From Lactifluus volemus (taxonomy: Eukaryota > Basidiomycota > Agaricomycetes > Russulales > Russulaceae): a DNA stretch of 41,976 nucleotides. The stretch is from the NCBI GenBank assembly GCA_022376515.1, contig WTXI01000308.1, positions 1 through 41,976 on the forward strand, given 5' to 3'. Every line of letters begins with the position of its first letter. Position 1 is the stretch's first letter. The notes under the pieces are model-generated. The model was not told the origin of the DNA and searched no databases. It was given only the letters and a program-made list of their open reading frames with translations. Shown here piece after piece: positions 21,375 through 30,640 of this stretch. The translations under genes and the position numbers were made by a program.

Positions 21375-22143
21375 AGCTCCCGTTTGAGCATGGCGTCAGC
21401 ATCCTTCTTGAGTTCCACATTCATTTCATGTAGTACTCTTCGCCGTCCGCCTTGGCCCGTGCGTCCTCCTCCCGTTGGATCTGGGTGATCCCGGCTGCAT
21501 AGTAGAGCTCCGCGTAGACCGTGAGTTTGGGTCTGAGGGCATTCTTCCTCCTGGTGCCTTCTTTTAGGCCCTAGATGTTCACCTCCTTCTGGATGTCCGC
21601 ACTGAGGTTCGAGAGGATATTGTCCATAACCGCTGCACGAGAACGGTCCGTGGTCATGAGGGTTTCTTCTAAGTTTTCTGTGGAGAGGTGTTCGAGGGCA
21701 CGGTTACGGCCAGTGTGGTGGAGGCGGTGGTCGCAGACGAGCGAGGGGGAGAATGGAGAGTGGGAAGATTTTGGAGAGGTGATCAATGTTGGCCTGGATT
21801 TGAGCTGCCGCGTCACGGAAAGGAGCCAGCACACCCGAACCTGGTCCCGAGAGGGAGCTATTGGTTTGGGCCGTGCGGACCCCGTATAGGATGCGGGTTG
21901 TGATGTCTGAGACTGATTTGATCCAGGCTGACGGGGATAGAGCTGTCTGAGGGCCAAAGTCTGCATCGATAGCGCTAGCCACAGTGTGGTATCGGTCCAC
22001 AAACTGCTGGGACGAGGCTCTGCCATTTCCTTGTCGCGTTGGAAGATGCGACGCCGGCGTGGGAGGGTCGGGAGTGGGGCATTTCGGAATGTCTGGAGGA
22101 GTTCCTCCAGTGTCGGGTGGGGCGTGGCTTCAGCTGCGGACAT
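21375..22143 (-). pseudogene. Unrecognised minus-strand gene fragment
   Basis: An ATG at 22143 opens MSAAEATPHPTLEELLQTFR and PLPTLPRRRRIFQRDKEMAE. A second frame gives QQFVDRYHTVASAIDADFGP and SAWIKSVSDITTRILYGVRT, the first frame returns with ENLEETLMTTDRSRAAVMDN, and past a stop comes LRPKLTVYAELYYAAGITQI with LKKDADAMLKRELAK. The pieces look like one helical protein interrupted by two frame changes and a stop. I do not recognise the family. Confidence 0.4.
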
Positions 22144-22349
22144 TTTGGGTGCATAAGAGGTGGCTAAAGATAATTCACAAGGATGCCAGGCATTTTCTGT
22201 CAGACTATGCGAGTACAGGTGTACTACTACTATTACTTAGATGACCCGCGCCAGTTGGCACATTTTGGTGGTGCTTTGGTGGTGGTAGCCGAAAAAGGAT
22301 GTGCGCGGCAGCCTCTTCTATCCATGGCTTTCGCCAGATCACTCTGTGC

Positions 22350-23524
22350 TCATTCCTCCTCCTGGTCGGGATCATAAGTTTCGTCGTTGGGGTCATCTGT
22401 TTCATCTCCCAGTGGTTCATCTTCTGGTTCCATGGCGTCATCTGTGTCCGAGTCGAGAGGTGTAATATTTATGTAGTTTTCTTCGCGGTATTGAGTCATT
22501 GGTTCGAAGTCGCCATCATGCTCTTTCTGCCAGGCATTGAAAGCGGCAACACCATAGATATAGTCAAGAATGACAGTAGATGGTGGTGACCCTCCTTCGC
22601 CTTGGAAGAGTGCATCGATGTTTGCACCTAGAGCAAAGGCAACACCAGGATCCACAGCTCCAACTTGAAGGGTTTGAATGGTTGCCAACAACGTAGGGTC
22701 ATACTTGTGAGGCCCCTTCAGCCAATGCAGGGTAATGTAATCTGGGCGTGTGTCTCCTCGCTGAATCCTCCTTATGTGTTTGGGATCCAGCCCATAATTA
22801 GGTGTCTAAGATTTGTTAAAATGGTGCCACAATATGAACTACCAGATTTACACACCTTTATGAAGGCAATGTCTCCTGTACCAAGCATAGAATGCAGGGT
22901 GTCTGCCAGCAACATCCTATTTCTTGCATCATCAATCCTAACACCCTCAAGTGGTGCTGAATTATCTCCAGGAGAACGAAGTTGGAGCACTCTTGCAATG
23001 TACTAGAAAACAATGTTATCCAATAATTATATGAACTGATCGCAAATCTTACCTCATCACCTTTGCTCCTGGGAATCAGGTGTGCTGCTTCACAGTGTGC
23101 TTTCGGCACTTCTGTAATAACACAGGAAGGACCATCTCGTCGTATGAGATCACGTCTGAAACCGCTGCGGCGTCGTTTTGGTGCAGTAGATGTTAACCGG
23201 TCATTTAGACCTTCGTAGTCTATAAAGGCACAATCTTCTGGAGAAGTCAAGACACTGTGAACAGTAATCTCACACACAAAAAGGAAGCTTACCAGAAGGC
23301 CAATAGTAGCATCTATTTTCGTCATCAGCAAATTTAGTCCTGTCGTAGTCCACATAGGGTCCTTCCAGTGTTGTGGAAAGGTCACCACGGGCTCCAGAGA
23401 TGGCGAACATGACATAACGCAGCCACCGAAATGGGTACACAGCAAGCCTCTGAATGTCATTGTAGGGAATCAAAAGAATGGATTTTGGGATTCCATCATA
23501 GATTAGAAAGATTTCAATCTCCAT
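22350..23524 (-). CDS. HNH_2-type nuclease-domain protein 2
   Basis: Exons 23524-23293, 23237-23053, 23002-22856 and 22805-22350 give 339 aa with introns of 55, 50 and 50 nt in the same positions as HNH gene 1. The core has RRDGPSCVIT (Cys116), HCEAAHLIPRSKGDE (Cys126, His130), DARNRMLLADTLHSML (Asn167, His176). The final His lost in gene 1 is kept here, but the Gly after Asn is Arg168. Most of the C-terminal part matches gene 1 (PDYITLHWLK, GVAFALGANIDALFQGEGG) until about residue 300, after which this copy has a different, very acidic tail (EPEDEPLGDETDD). The role is unknown. The start is the ATG directly before EIEIFLIYDG; an in-frame ATG six codons upstream is possible. Confidence 0.84.
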
Positions 23525-23614
23525 GATGCATATGATGAGCAATTGAGAAGGGATTGGGACTGGTTACCTCTCTCATCACTTACGAGTTCCAGCTCAGGCA
23601 GTTAACTTGCTTCG

Positions 23615-23639
23615 AAATACCTTGTTTGGCAAGGTATTT
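23615..23639. promoter_or_regulatory. Perfect hairpin upstream of HNH gene 2
   Basis: Arms AAATACCTTG and CAAGGTATTT (10 bp, perfect) enclose TTTGG, 91-115 nt upstream of the start codon and just beyond the shared GTTAACTTGC (23601-23610). Same position as the hairpin of HNH gene 1 but with unrelated arm sequence. Confidence 0.55.
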
Positions 23640-23713
23640 ACCTTTCTTGGCAATGTTGGCAGTTCCAATGCCGGTGTAATCACGTACGTCAGGATTCACA
23701 TGTAATTTTTTCT

Positions 23714-24765
23714 TTGGAAAACGGCACCTACATCATGATCGCGAACTCACCTCCATTGTTGCCACCAACGGCTTTGGAACACTGGCAACATTGGGTACCG
23801 TCAGCGAATCACCTCCTATGGACACTCACCGCATTCACACCGCTCTCTATCGCGTGTCACAACCATCGCTTGGCGCCTGCGAGTCTGCTCTTTACACTGA
23901 TGAGAATGCTTCTCCTATTCATCATCTTCCTCCGGCGCGTACCCGTATATCTTCCCATTTCGCTGCGCATATACACAGGTCCGTTACTATATGTGGCTGG
24001 CTATCTCGAGGATGCAGCGGGAAGTTTGAGCATATTCGCGCTCGTGTATGTGGGGCTCACAGGCGAGGGTTTCTGGGCTAGCGCACGTCACGCGAAGACA
24101 TTCCTGTTCTATATCCACTTGGTGCGCCGGATCAAGCGCTCCAAGCTGCCCTTCTTGTTGGCACTGTCACCGCATTGGTTGGCTTATTCTGCGTGGGGCT
24201 TGTCGCGATTCGTATGTTATTTCTCATCGCCTCTAGGCACTTATCCTGACCTGAGTTTTTGAAAAAAGCGCGGATACGCCGTATTTGTGTTATTGTGTTG
24301 ACAAGGAAACCGGTGACCAGAGGTATGCTGAAGCTTTCAAGCTGGGTATACCCTTGTCTACACCATCCTATTTCTGCGAATGACTTGCCATTTTACAACT
24401 TGCGACGTCAGCAGCAGCCACAGCGATAACATCCAAACCCGCGGGTGCACCGTCTGCAGCCACAGCCGCAGCCGCCAGCAGCGCGTCGAGGGCATCGCCT
24501 CTCCAGAATCGTCGCCAGAACTTAGCCCAACCGATTTCCAAATGGATCTCGAAGTTGGACGATGTCAGAACCTGCTGTCGCCGCATCCCCGCTTGTCGTT
24601 ACCTCCACCTTCGCCGTCACTTCCGCGAGCAGAGCTCACAGCGCAGGCACTGCAGAGACAAGAGAGCACCGAGATGAACCTGTTCTTATCGGATCTAGAT
24701 CCAGAGTTGGATCCCGAACCCAGCGGCAATGCGCCATGCTGACGACATGAAGGGGTACGATCTGT
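23714..24765 (+). pseudogene. Membrane-protein repeat, copy D (holds a 182-codon open frame)
   Basis: An uninterrupted frame 23714-24262 encodes LLWTLTAFTPLSIAC, RMLLLFIIFLRRVPVYLPIS, LYVAGYLEDAAGSLSIFALV and LAYSAWGLSRFVCYF, at least three hydrophobic helices. A roughly 95-bp block present in copies A and C is deleted at about 24118, changing the frame of the last helix. From 24380 the sequence follows copy A through an Ala/Arg-rich segment. The N-terminal 35 codons differ from copies B and C. It could still be expressed as a short membrane protein, but loss of the N-terminal part seen in copy B argues for a remnant. Family unrecognised. Confidence 0.5.
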
Positions 24766-24769
24766 GAAT

Positions 24770-25200
24770 CTCGGTTTGGTGCTCCTGATAACACCAGACA
24801 CGTCCATGAGTTGAAAGCCTCAAAATGCGTGACATCGTGTCTGTCACGGTCGTGAGAAAAACTGAGATTTACGATCACTTTTGAGGTACTCCGTTAGTAT
24901 CTCCTGAGTGGCAGAAGCCATGTAGTGACTTCGTTCTTCGAGGCGAAGGTGTTTCTTAGGTGGTGGGGGCGACGTTCCATTTTCTCACGAACTTGTGTGT
25001 GGGGAAGATGGTCGACGACACTGGCAGTCAGCGATACCATCTGAGCCAGGCACTGGAATTGAAGATAATGGTGGCCGAAGTGATGAAAGTCATAGCCTTG
25101 TTGCAACCTGATGCTGTGGTGCACGATCTGCATGAGTATATTCTCAAGATAGAGGTCGCAGTCGCTGCAACAACGTTGCCTCTCAGTGGCCACTGGCCAA
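24770..25200 (-). pseudogene. VPS54 C-terminal fragment, copy D, with a 95-bp inversion
   Basis: Minus strand gives KVIVNLSFSHDRDRHDVTHF and EAFNSWTCLVL, matching the VPS54 region before GAGAMRSAGLK in copy B. Within it, 25090-25184 is inverted relative to copies A and B, so VIALLQPDAVVHDLHEYILK now reads on the plus strand. Flanks on both sides match copy A. Non-functional. Confidence 0.6.
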
Positions 25201-25538
25201 AGCATTGAGTTCAAGCTTCCAATATGACTGTGATCAATGTTGAATTTCAGAATTCAGTCTCATTACAGATAGCTCAATCAATGAAAGAAAGACCAAATTC
25301 TGGTTGGGTTTCAGTCACGATTTCAGTCAATTCCATCTATAGTACTGTGTACTCCCTAATTCCGAGCCGAATATAGCGAGTGGTAGCCGGTAATTCCCGG
25401 TCGGAGCTTATCCCGATATATCCATTTAACCACTTATCCGCGAAAAACAGCCAGTTGTTTGTTTGGACAAACGTCGCGCATATTTGCACGTTGGCAGTAG
25501 CGACAAAAGAGCCAGTTTCTCTCGACCACATAAGAAAA
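25201..25538. other. Upstream region of the fibrillarin gene
   Basis: No coding sequence supported. Contains a cluster of CAGTC-bearing repeats at 25249-25330 (AATTCAGTCTCATTAC, TTTCAGTCACGATTTCAGTC). This marks the switch from degenerate sequence to intact genes. Confidence 0.4.
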
Positions 25539-26773
25539 ATGGCATTCGGTGCGTTTTACATTGCGCATTGGATAAAAGTAACTTTATTAACGGGTATTTG
25601 TCTATGCTTTGCGGCAGGTGCTTCGGGAGGCCGCGGCGGGTTTGGCGGCAGGGGTGGAGGACGCGGTGGCCACAGAGGTGGTGGTGACCGTGGAGGTAGA
25701 GGGGGTATGCGGGGCGGACGTACGTGAAATTCAGTCTCAGCCCTACATTTACGCTCCTGCTAATTTTTGGGTCATGGAGGCGGTTTTCAATCACGCGGTC
25801 GGGGTGGAGGAGGACGCGGCGGACCCGGAGGCAGAGGTGGACCCGGAGGCAGAGGCGGACCCGGCATGGGGCGCGGTGGTGCCAGAGGAGGCTCGAAGGT
25901 GATCATCGAGCCGCACAGACACCAGGGCATCTTCATCGCCAAGGGAAAGGAATCGATGCTGGTCACTAAAAATCTCGTCCCCGGCGAGTCCGTCTACGGC
26001 GAGAAGCGGGTTTCTATCGAGGGCGGGGAGGAGGGCGTCAAGATTGAGTACCGCGTGTGGAATCCGTTCCGGAGCAAGCTGGCAGCGGGTGTGTTGGGCG
26101 GTATGGAAAACCTCTTTATCGAGCCTGGCACGAGGGTATTGTACCTTGGGGCCGCGAGCGGAACGAGTGTCAGCCATGTCGCGGATATCGTAGGTCCAGT
26201 ACGTCTTTCGTTTGGACCTTGTTGTCACTTCTCTCCTCTCACCTCACATCTTTTAGGAAGGCACCGTATATGCAGTCGAATTTTCTCCTCGATCGGGGCG
26301 CGACCTGATCAACATGGCCAAAAAACGGACGAATGTTATTCGTGCGTCTATATTTGTTCGGGCTGTTCTCTCGAATTGACGCCGCATATGTAGCCATTAT
26401 TGAGGATGCTCGTTTCCCTCACAAATACCGCATGCTCGTGACGACAGTGGATGTCATCTTTGCAGACGTCGCGCAGCCAGATCAAGCGCGTATCGTGGCA
26501 CACAATGCCCACCAATTCCTTAAAATCGACGGTCACGCTGTCATCTCAATCAAGGCGAACTGTATTGATTCAACAGCTCCGGCACAAGCAGTCTTCGAAA
26601 GGGAAGTTGATTTGTTACGGGGAGAGATGTTCAAGCCACTCGAGCAAATCACATTGGAACCTTACGAGCGAGATCATGCTATGATTACAGGTATGTCCCA
26701 TTGTTACGAGCGCTGAGCGCTGATAATGGATTGCTTATTCGTCCATCCAGCACGGTACGTTCGCCATAAGTAG
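25539..26773 (+). CDS. NOP1: Fibrillarin, rRNA 2'-O-methyltransferase
   Basis: Six exons, 25539-25548, 25618-25719, 25780-26198, 26257-26341, 26394-26690 and 26751-26773, give 311 aa. Fibrillarin is the methyltransferase of box C/D snoRNPs in the nucleolus and methylates rRNA and a histone H2A glutamine. Residues 4 to about 75 are a Gly/Arg-rich domain ([15 protein letters not shown]). The catalytic domain follows with [23 protein letters not shown] motif [21 protein letters not shown] (from about residue 157), [37 protein letters not shown] and [14 protein letters not shown]. Length is normal for the family. The tiny first exon (MAF plus one base) is supported by splicing into the GAR domain. 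The C-terminus ITARYVRHK is somewhat unlike the usual VGVYR ending and depends on the last intron. Confidence 0.97.
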
Positions 26774-27013
26774 TACTAGGTAGCTACTCTAGCGTGATAT
26801 TGTGTATCTCTCTCTATGCTTAACTTGTTAATTTGTACGAGAAGTAGGCGCTGATATGCTGCGGCATCACCGCCATTCCCACGAGACAAGGCCCTGTGGA
26901 CACAGCCAGCAGCATACACATCATTTTTTACTTTTAACTTATATCACAAACTTTCTCTCGAGACAGTCTCAAATCCCGTATTCTTTCACGGGCTTTACAA
27001 AGCCTCAAAGTCG

Positions 27014-30000
27014 ATGCAAAACCTGGACGTGGCCATTACCGTACAGGCGCCGCCAAATATCCAGCCTCGTTTATCCGAAGATTTTGAACTTGTTCGCTAC
27101 CCCACGCATCCACCCTCCGATTGGCAACCCTCCCATAGGCAGGAAGAACTCCCATACTATATGACTGACGATACATCTGCTCGCCGTAGAGTCCCTCATC
27201 ACCCTCAGGGGCCAACAACACCGGTGCACAACACCGGGTGGGCCAATGACGACGGGGAGGGGAAGGATGTCTATGCCAAGGCCAATGCCTTTCAAAGGTA
27301 TGGTAGCGGGGGCTGGCCAGCTAGGAGAGCCCCTCCTCCTCCTCCAACTTCTTTCGTACGTTCTGTCCACGCTGCCTGCTCAGTTCCGCAACCATGCTCA
27401 CCATCTCCGTACACCCCCGCCACCTAACAGCGCGAGTTTATCCAGCAAAACATCGAGCACGTCGCGCCCGCAGTGTACACACTCCTCTCCTGCTGGACGC
27501 GGTACCACAAGATCGGCAAGTCGCCCGTCGTCGTCTGGGACGAGGCGCACTTTGGCAAGTTTGGCTCGTACTACCTCAAGCGCGAGTTTTACTTTGACGT
27601 GCACCCGCCGCTCGGGAAGATGCTCGTCGGACTCGCTGGTTTGCTTTCGGGGTACGACGGTAGCTTTGAATTTAAAAGCGGAGAGATGTACCCTCGAGAA
27701 GTGCCATACGTCGCCATCCGCGTCATCATGGCAACCTTTGGCGTCTTGATGGTTCCCCTCGGGTGGTACACCGCTGTCGAACTCGGTATGAGTACGCGAG
27801 CGTGCCACTTGGTGGCACTGATGTGTTTGTTTGGTGCGATCATTCTCCATGTAGAATCGGTTCCGCAGAGATCTGATTCAGTCTCGCGGTAGATGTGGCC
27901 TGGTTGTGTATATCCCGCTTCGTTCTTTTGGATTCCATGCTACTCTTTTTCACATTTACCACCGTTTTTGGTCTTTCCAAGTTCCACAATCAACAATATC
28001 AGTACGTCACGCTGCGTTGAAGATGCCTTGTTTCGCACTCACCGTCACTAGATCATTCTCCTTTGACTGGTGGTTATGGCTCGCCTTTACGGGCGTGTCT
28101 ATTGGGTGTGTCTCTAGGTATGTTCCCTACCTATTTCCTCGACGCATGCTCTAACAGACGATGCTATTCAAAGTATTAAATGGGTAGGACTTTTCGTCAC
28201 CGCATTGGTCGGCCTTTACACTATCGAAGACCTGTGGAATAAGTTTGGCGACTTGCGTATGCCAGTGGTACGTCAATTCTATTTCTTGAACTGCTGTAGC
28301 TTGACGAAATCTACAGCAAACACAACTCCGTCATTGGGTCGCACGTATCGGTTGTCTGATTATCCTCCCCATCCTTGTCTACATGGCTTCTTTCAAATTA
28401 CATTTTCTCATTCTCAACCACTCTGGACCTGGTGATGCACAAATGAGCTCCCTATTTCAGGCCAACCTTATCGGCAACGACTTTGCTCGAAATCCTCTTG
28501 GCAAGTGACCGAAGTCTTTTGAACCATTTTTCGTTCTCATTGGCATACACAGAGGTTGCATACGGCTCAAAACTGACGCTGAAGAACATGGGCTTGGGAG
28601 GTGGTCTCTTGCACTCGCACGTCCAGACGTTCCCTGTTGGGTCCAACCAGCAACAAGTGACGTGCTATCACTACAAAGACGCGAATAATAACTGGATAAT
28701 CACCCCACAATGGGAGGAACCTACCGTAGACCCGAATGGACCGATCCGTTTCCTCAAGCATGGTGACGTCATCCGCCTCGTACACGAAGCCACGGGTCGC
28801 AATCTACATTCGCACAGCGTCCCCGCGCCTATCTCGAAGCTTCATAACGAGATTTCCTGCTATGGAAATGCTACGATTGGCGACCACAACGATTACTGGG
28901 TTGTTGAGGTCGTTGACGATATTCACCGCGGAAAGCGGGAGAAAGTCGATCGGATACACTCGCTTACGACCCGTCTGCGCTTCCGCCACTTGATATTGGG
29001 TTGCTACGTCCGCTCTGCGAACAAGAACTTGCCCGAGTGGGGATTCAAGCAGCTTGAGGTGAGCTGTGACAAGGAGAACAACCTAGACGACATACACACG
29101 TATTGGAACGTCGAGAGTCACTGGAACGACCGCTGTGCGCCATATTTCACTTCCCCCATCAGCTGTGGGATGGAATAGAGATGTACTAACCGGTTCGTGC
29201 GTCGTCCCTACAGTGCCTCCTGGTGAGATGAAGTTGTATCGCTCGTCGTTCCTTCGTGACTTTTGGCACCTGAACGTCGCCATGATGACATCGAATAACG
29301 CCCTTGTTCCGGACCCAGACAAAGAGGACATTCTCGCGTCCACTCCGTGGGATTGGCCGTTCATGCGGCTCGGCTTGCGCATGTGCGGTTGGGCCGATAT
29401 GATGACCAAGTACTACCTGATCGGTACGCCCATTATTTGGTGGGGTGGCTCCGTCAGCCTTGCGGTTGGCTTGCTCGCATTTGGTACGTATGTGTTCAGG
29501 ATGCAGAGGCGATATGTCGATATGGAACCGAGTGCGTGAATCCACTTTTTGGTGGTGGTGGGTTGTTTTTTTTCTGACCTTTATGTGCGTTAGGGGAGTG
29601 GGAGCACTTTTTGTACGTTTGTAAGGTTGCGTTCTTGGGCTGGTCACTGCAATATCGTACGCGGTTTCTCCCATCGCTCTGTTCCAGCTATGCAATTGAC
29701 GCCATCATGCAGTGCCTTTCCTAGTCATGGGCCGCGTGACCTACATCCACCACTACGTACGTGCGCTCCTCCCCCCGGTTTACTTCACTTACACTCACGA
29801 CAACCACTTTTCAAGCTCCCTACGCTCTACTTTGCTATCCTCATGGCCGCGCACATGCTCGATCACTTTGTCTTTACCGCCCGACGCCTTTCAGAACGCA
29901 CAAAATCGATCACCTTTGCCCTCGTCGCTTTCGCCATCTTTGCCAACTTTTGGTGGTTCCGCGGTGTCGCGTGGGGAATCGACGGTCCGATCAACGATCA

Positions 30001-30117
30001 TTGGGGACTCGGTTGGAGACAGGTTCGTCACTTCTCTCTCTGGAAATCGATGTGTACTGTACTAACGTGATGGTTGGTTCCGTTTTTGTCAAGTCGTGGA
30101 ACATTTACGAGCATTGA
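27014..30117 (+). CDS. Protein O-mannosyltransferase, PMT2 type
   Basis: Twelve exons: 27014-27355, 27431-27833, 27893-28001, 28052-28117, 28174-28267, 28317-28500, 28553-29134, 29214-29531, 29594-29656, 29713-29756, 29816-30022 and 30094-30117, in total 811 aa. The enzyme moves mannose from dolichyl-phosphate mannose to Ser/Thr of secreted proteins at the ER membrane. After a 115-residue polar tail comes VVVWDEAHFGKFGSYYLKRE with the catalytic Asp-Glu pair (about 151-152) and DVHPPLGKMLVGLAG. Multiple membrane helices follow, then the luminal MIR domain from about residue 400 (LKNMGLGGGLLHSHVQTFPV, SNQQQVTCYHYKD), FWHLNVAMMTSNNALVPDPD and a C-terminal four-helix block ending in WNIYEH. Exon 6 ends at a GC donor (28501, GCAAGT), the only non-GT donor in the intact genes. 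PMT2 rather than PMT1 or PMT4 is judged from motif wording. It converges on the Ubp3 gene. Confidence 0.95.
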
Positions 30118-30640
30118 AAATGTCAATGCGAGGAGGCGTTCCTCATCTTCTGCGTGCAAGACAAACGACACAGCACACACACACACATACATACAAAAAT
30201 AAAAAAACCTCTCTAATGTATTGTGGATCCGTCCTCAGTTCTCGTTTTACTGTTCCTTGTTATAGTCCATTTAGAATTAAATTCTTATACCTCATCAAAA
30301 GGGTTTTCACCCCCCGCCACCCAGTGAGCGTGGGGGTGATTGATTACAAATGTAAATTGCGAAAAAAACGTGTTTTATTGCGCGTGGGCAGGGTCCGTGT
30401 AGGTAATTGCGCACGATCTCGTGGTAGTTGTTGCTTCTAAGCCAAAAATGGCGATGACGATGGTGAAAGATACAGCCGATGCATTCTACCCAACTCGAAA
30501 AAAAAAAATGCTGCGCTAAAAGATACAGCAAAAGGAGAAGGAAAAAAATGTGAAAAGGGTAAAAAAAAAACAAAAACAAAGAAAAGTGGAAAAAAAAAAC
30601 CTTATGAACAAAAAAAAAAGAAACATCAACGTCGTTATCA
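30118..30640. other. Convergent 3' intergenic region, A-rich
   Basis: Lies between the stop codons of the PMT gene (plus) and the Ubp3 gene (minus). Has a CA run (30174-30187), AATAAAAAAA at about 30197 as a likely poly(A) signal for PMT, and repeated A-tracts at 30498-30620. No gene supported. Confidence 0.5.

Noticed and set aside
25791..26228. 145-codon minus-strand frame in the fibrillarin gene
   Set aside because: Opposite to conserved fibrillarin coding sequence; no independent support.
30174..30187. CA dinucleotide run as a regulatory repeat
   Set aside because: Seven units only, in a 3' intergenic region; ordinary microsatellite.
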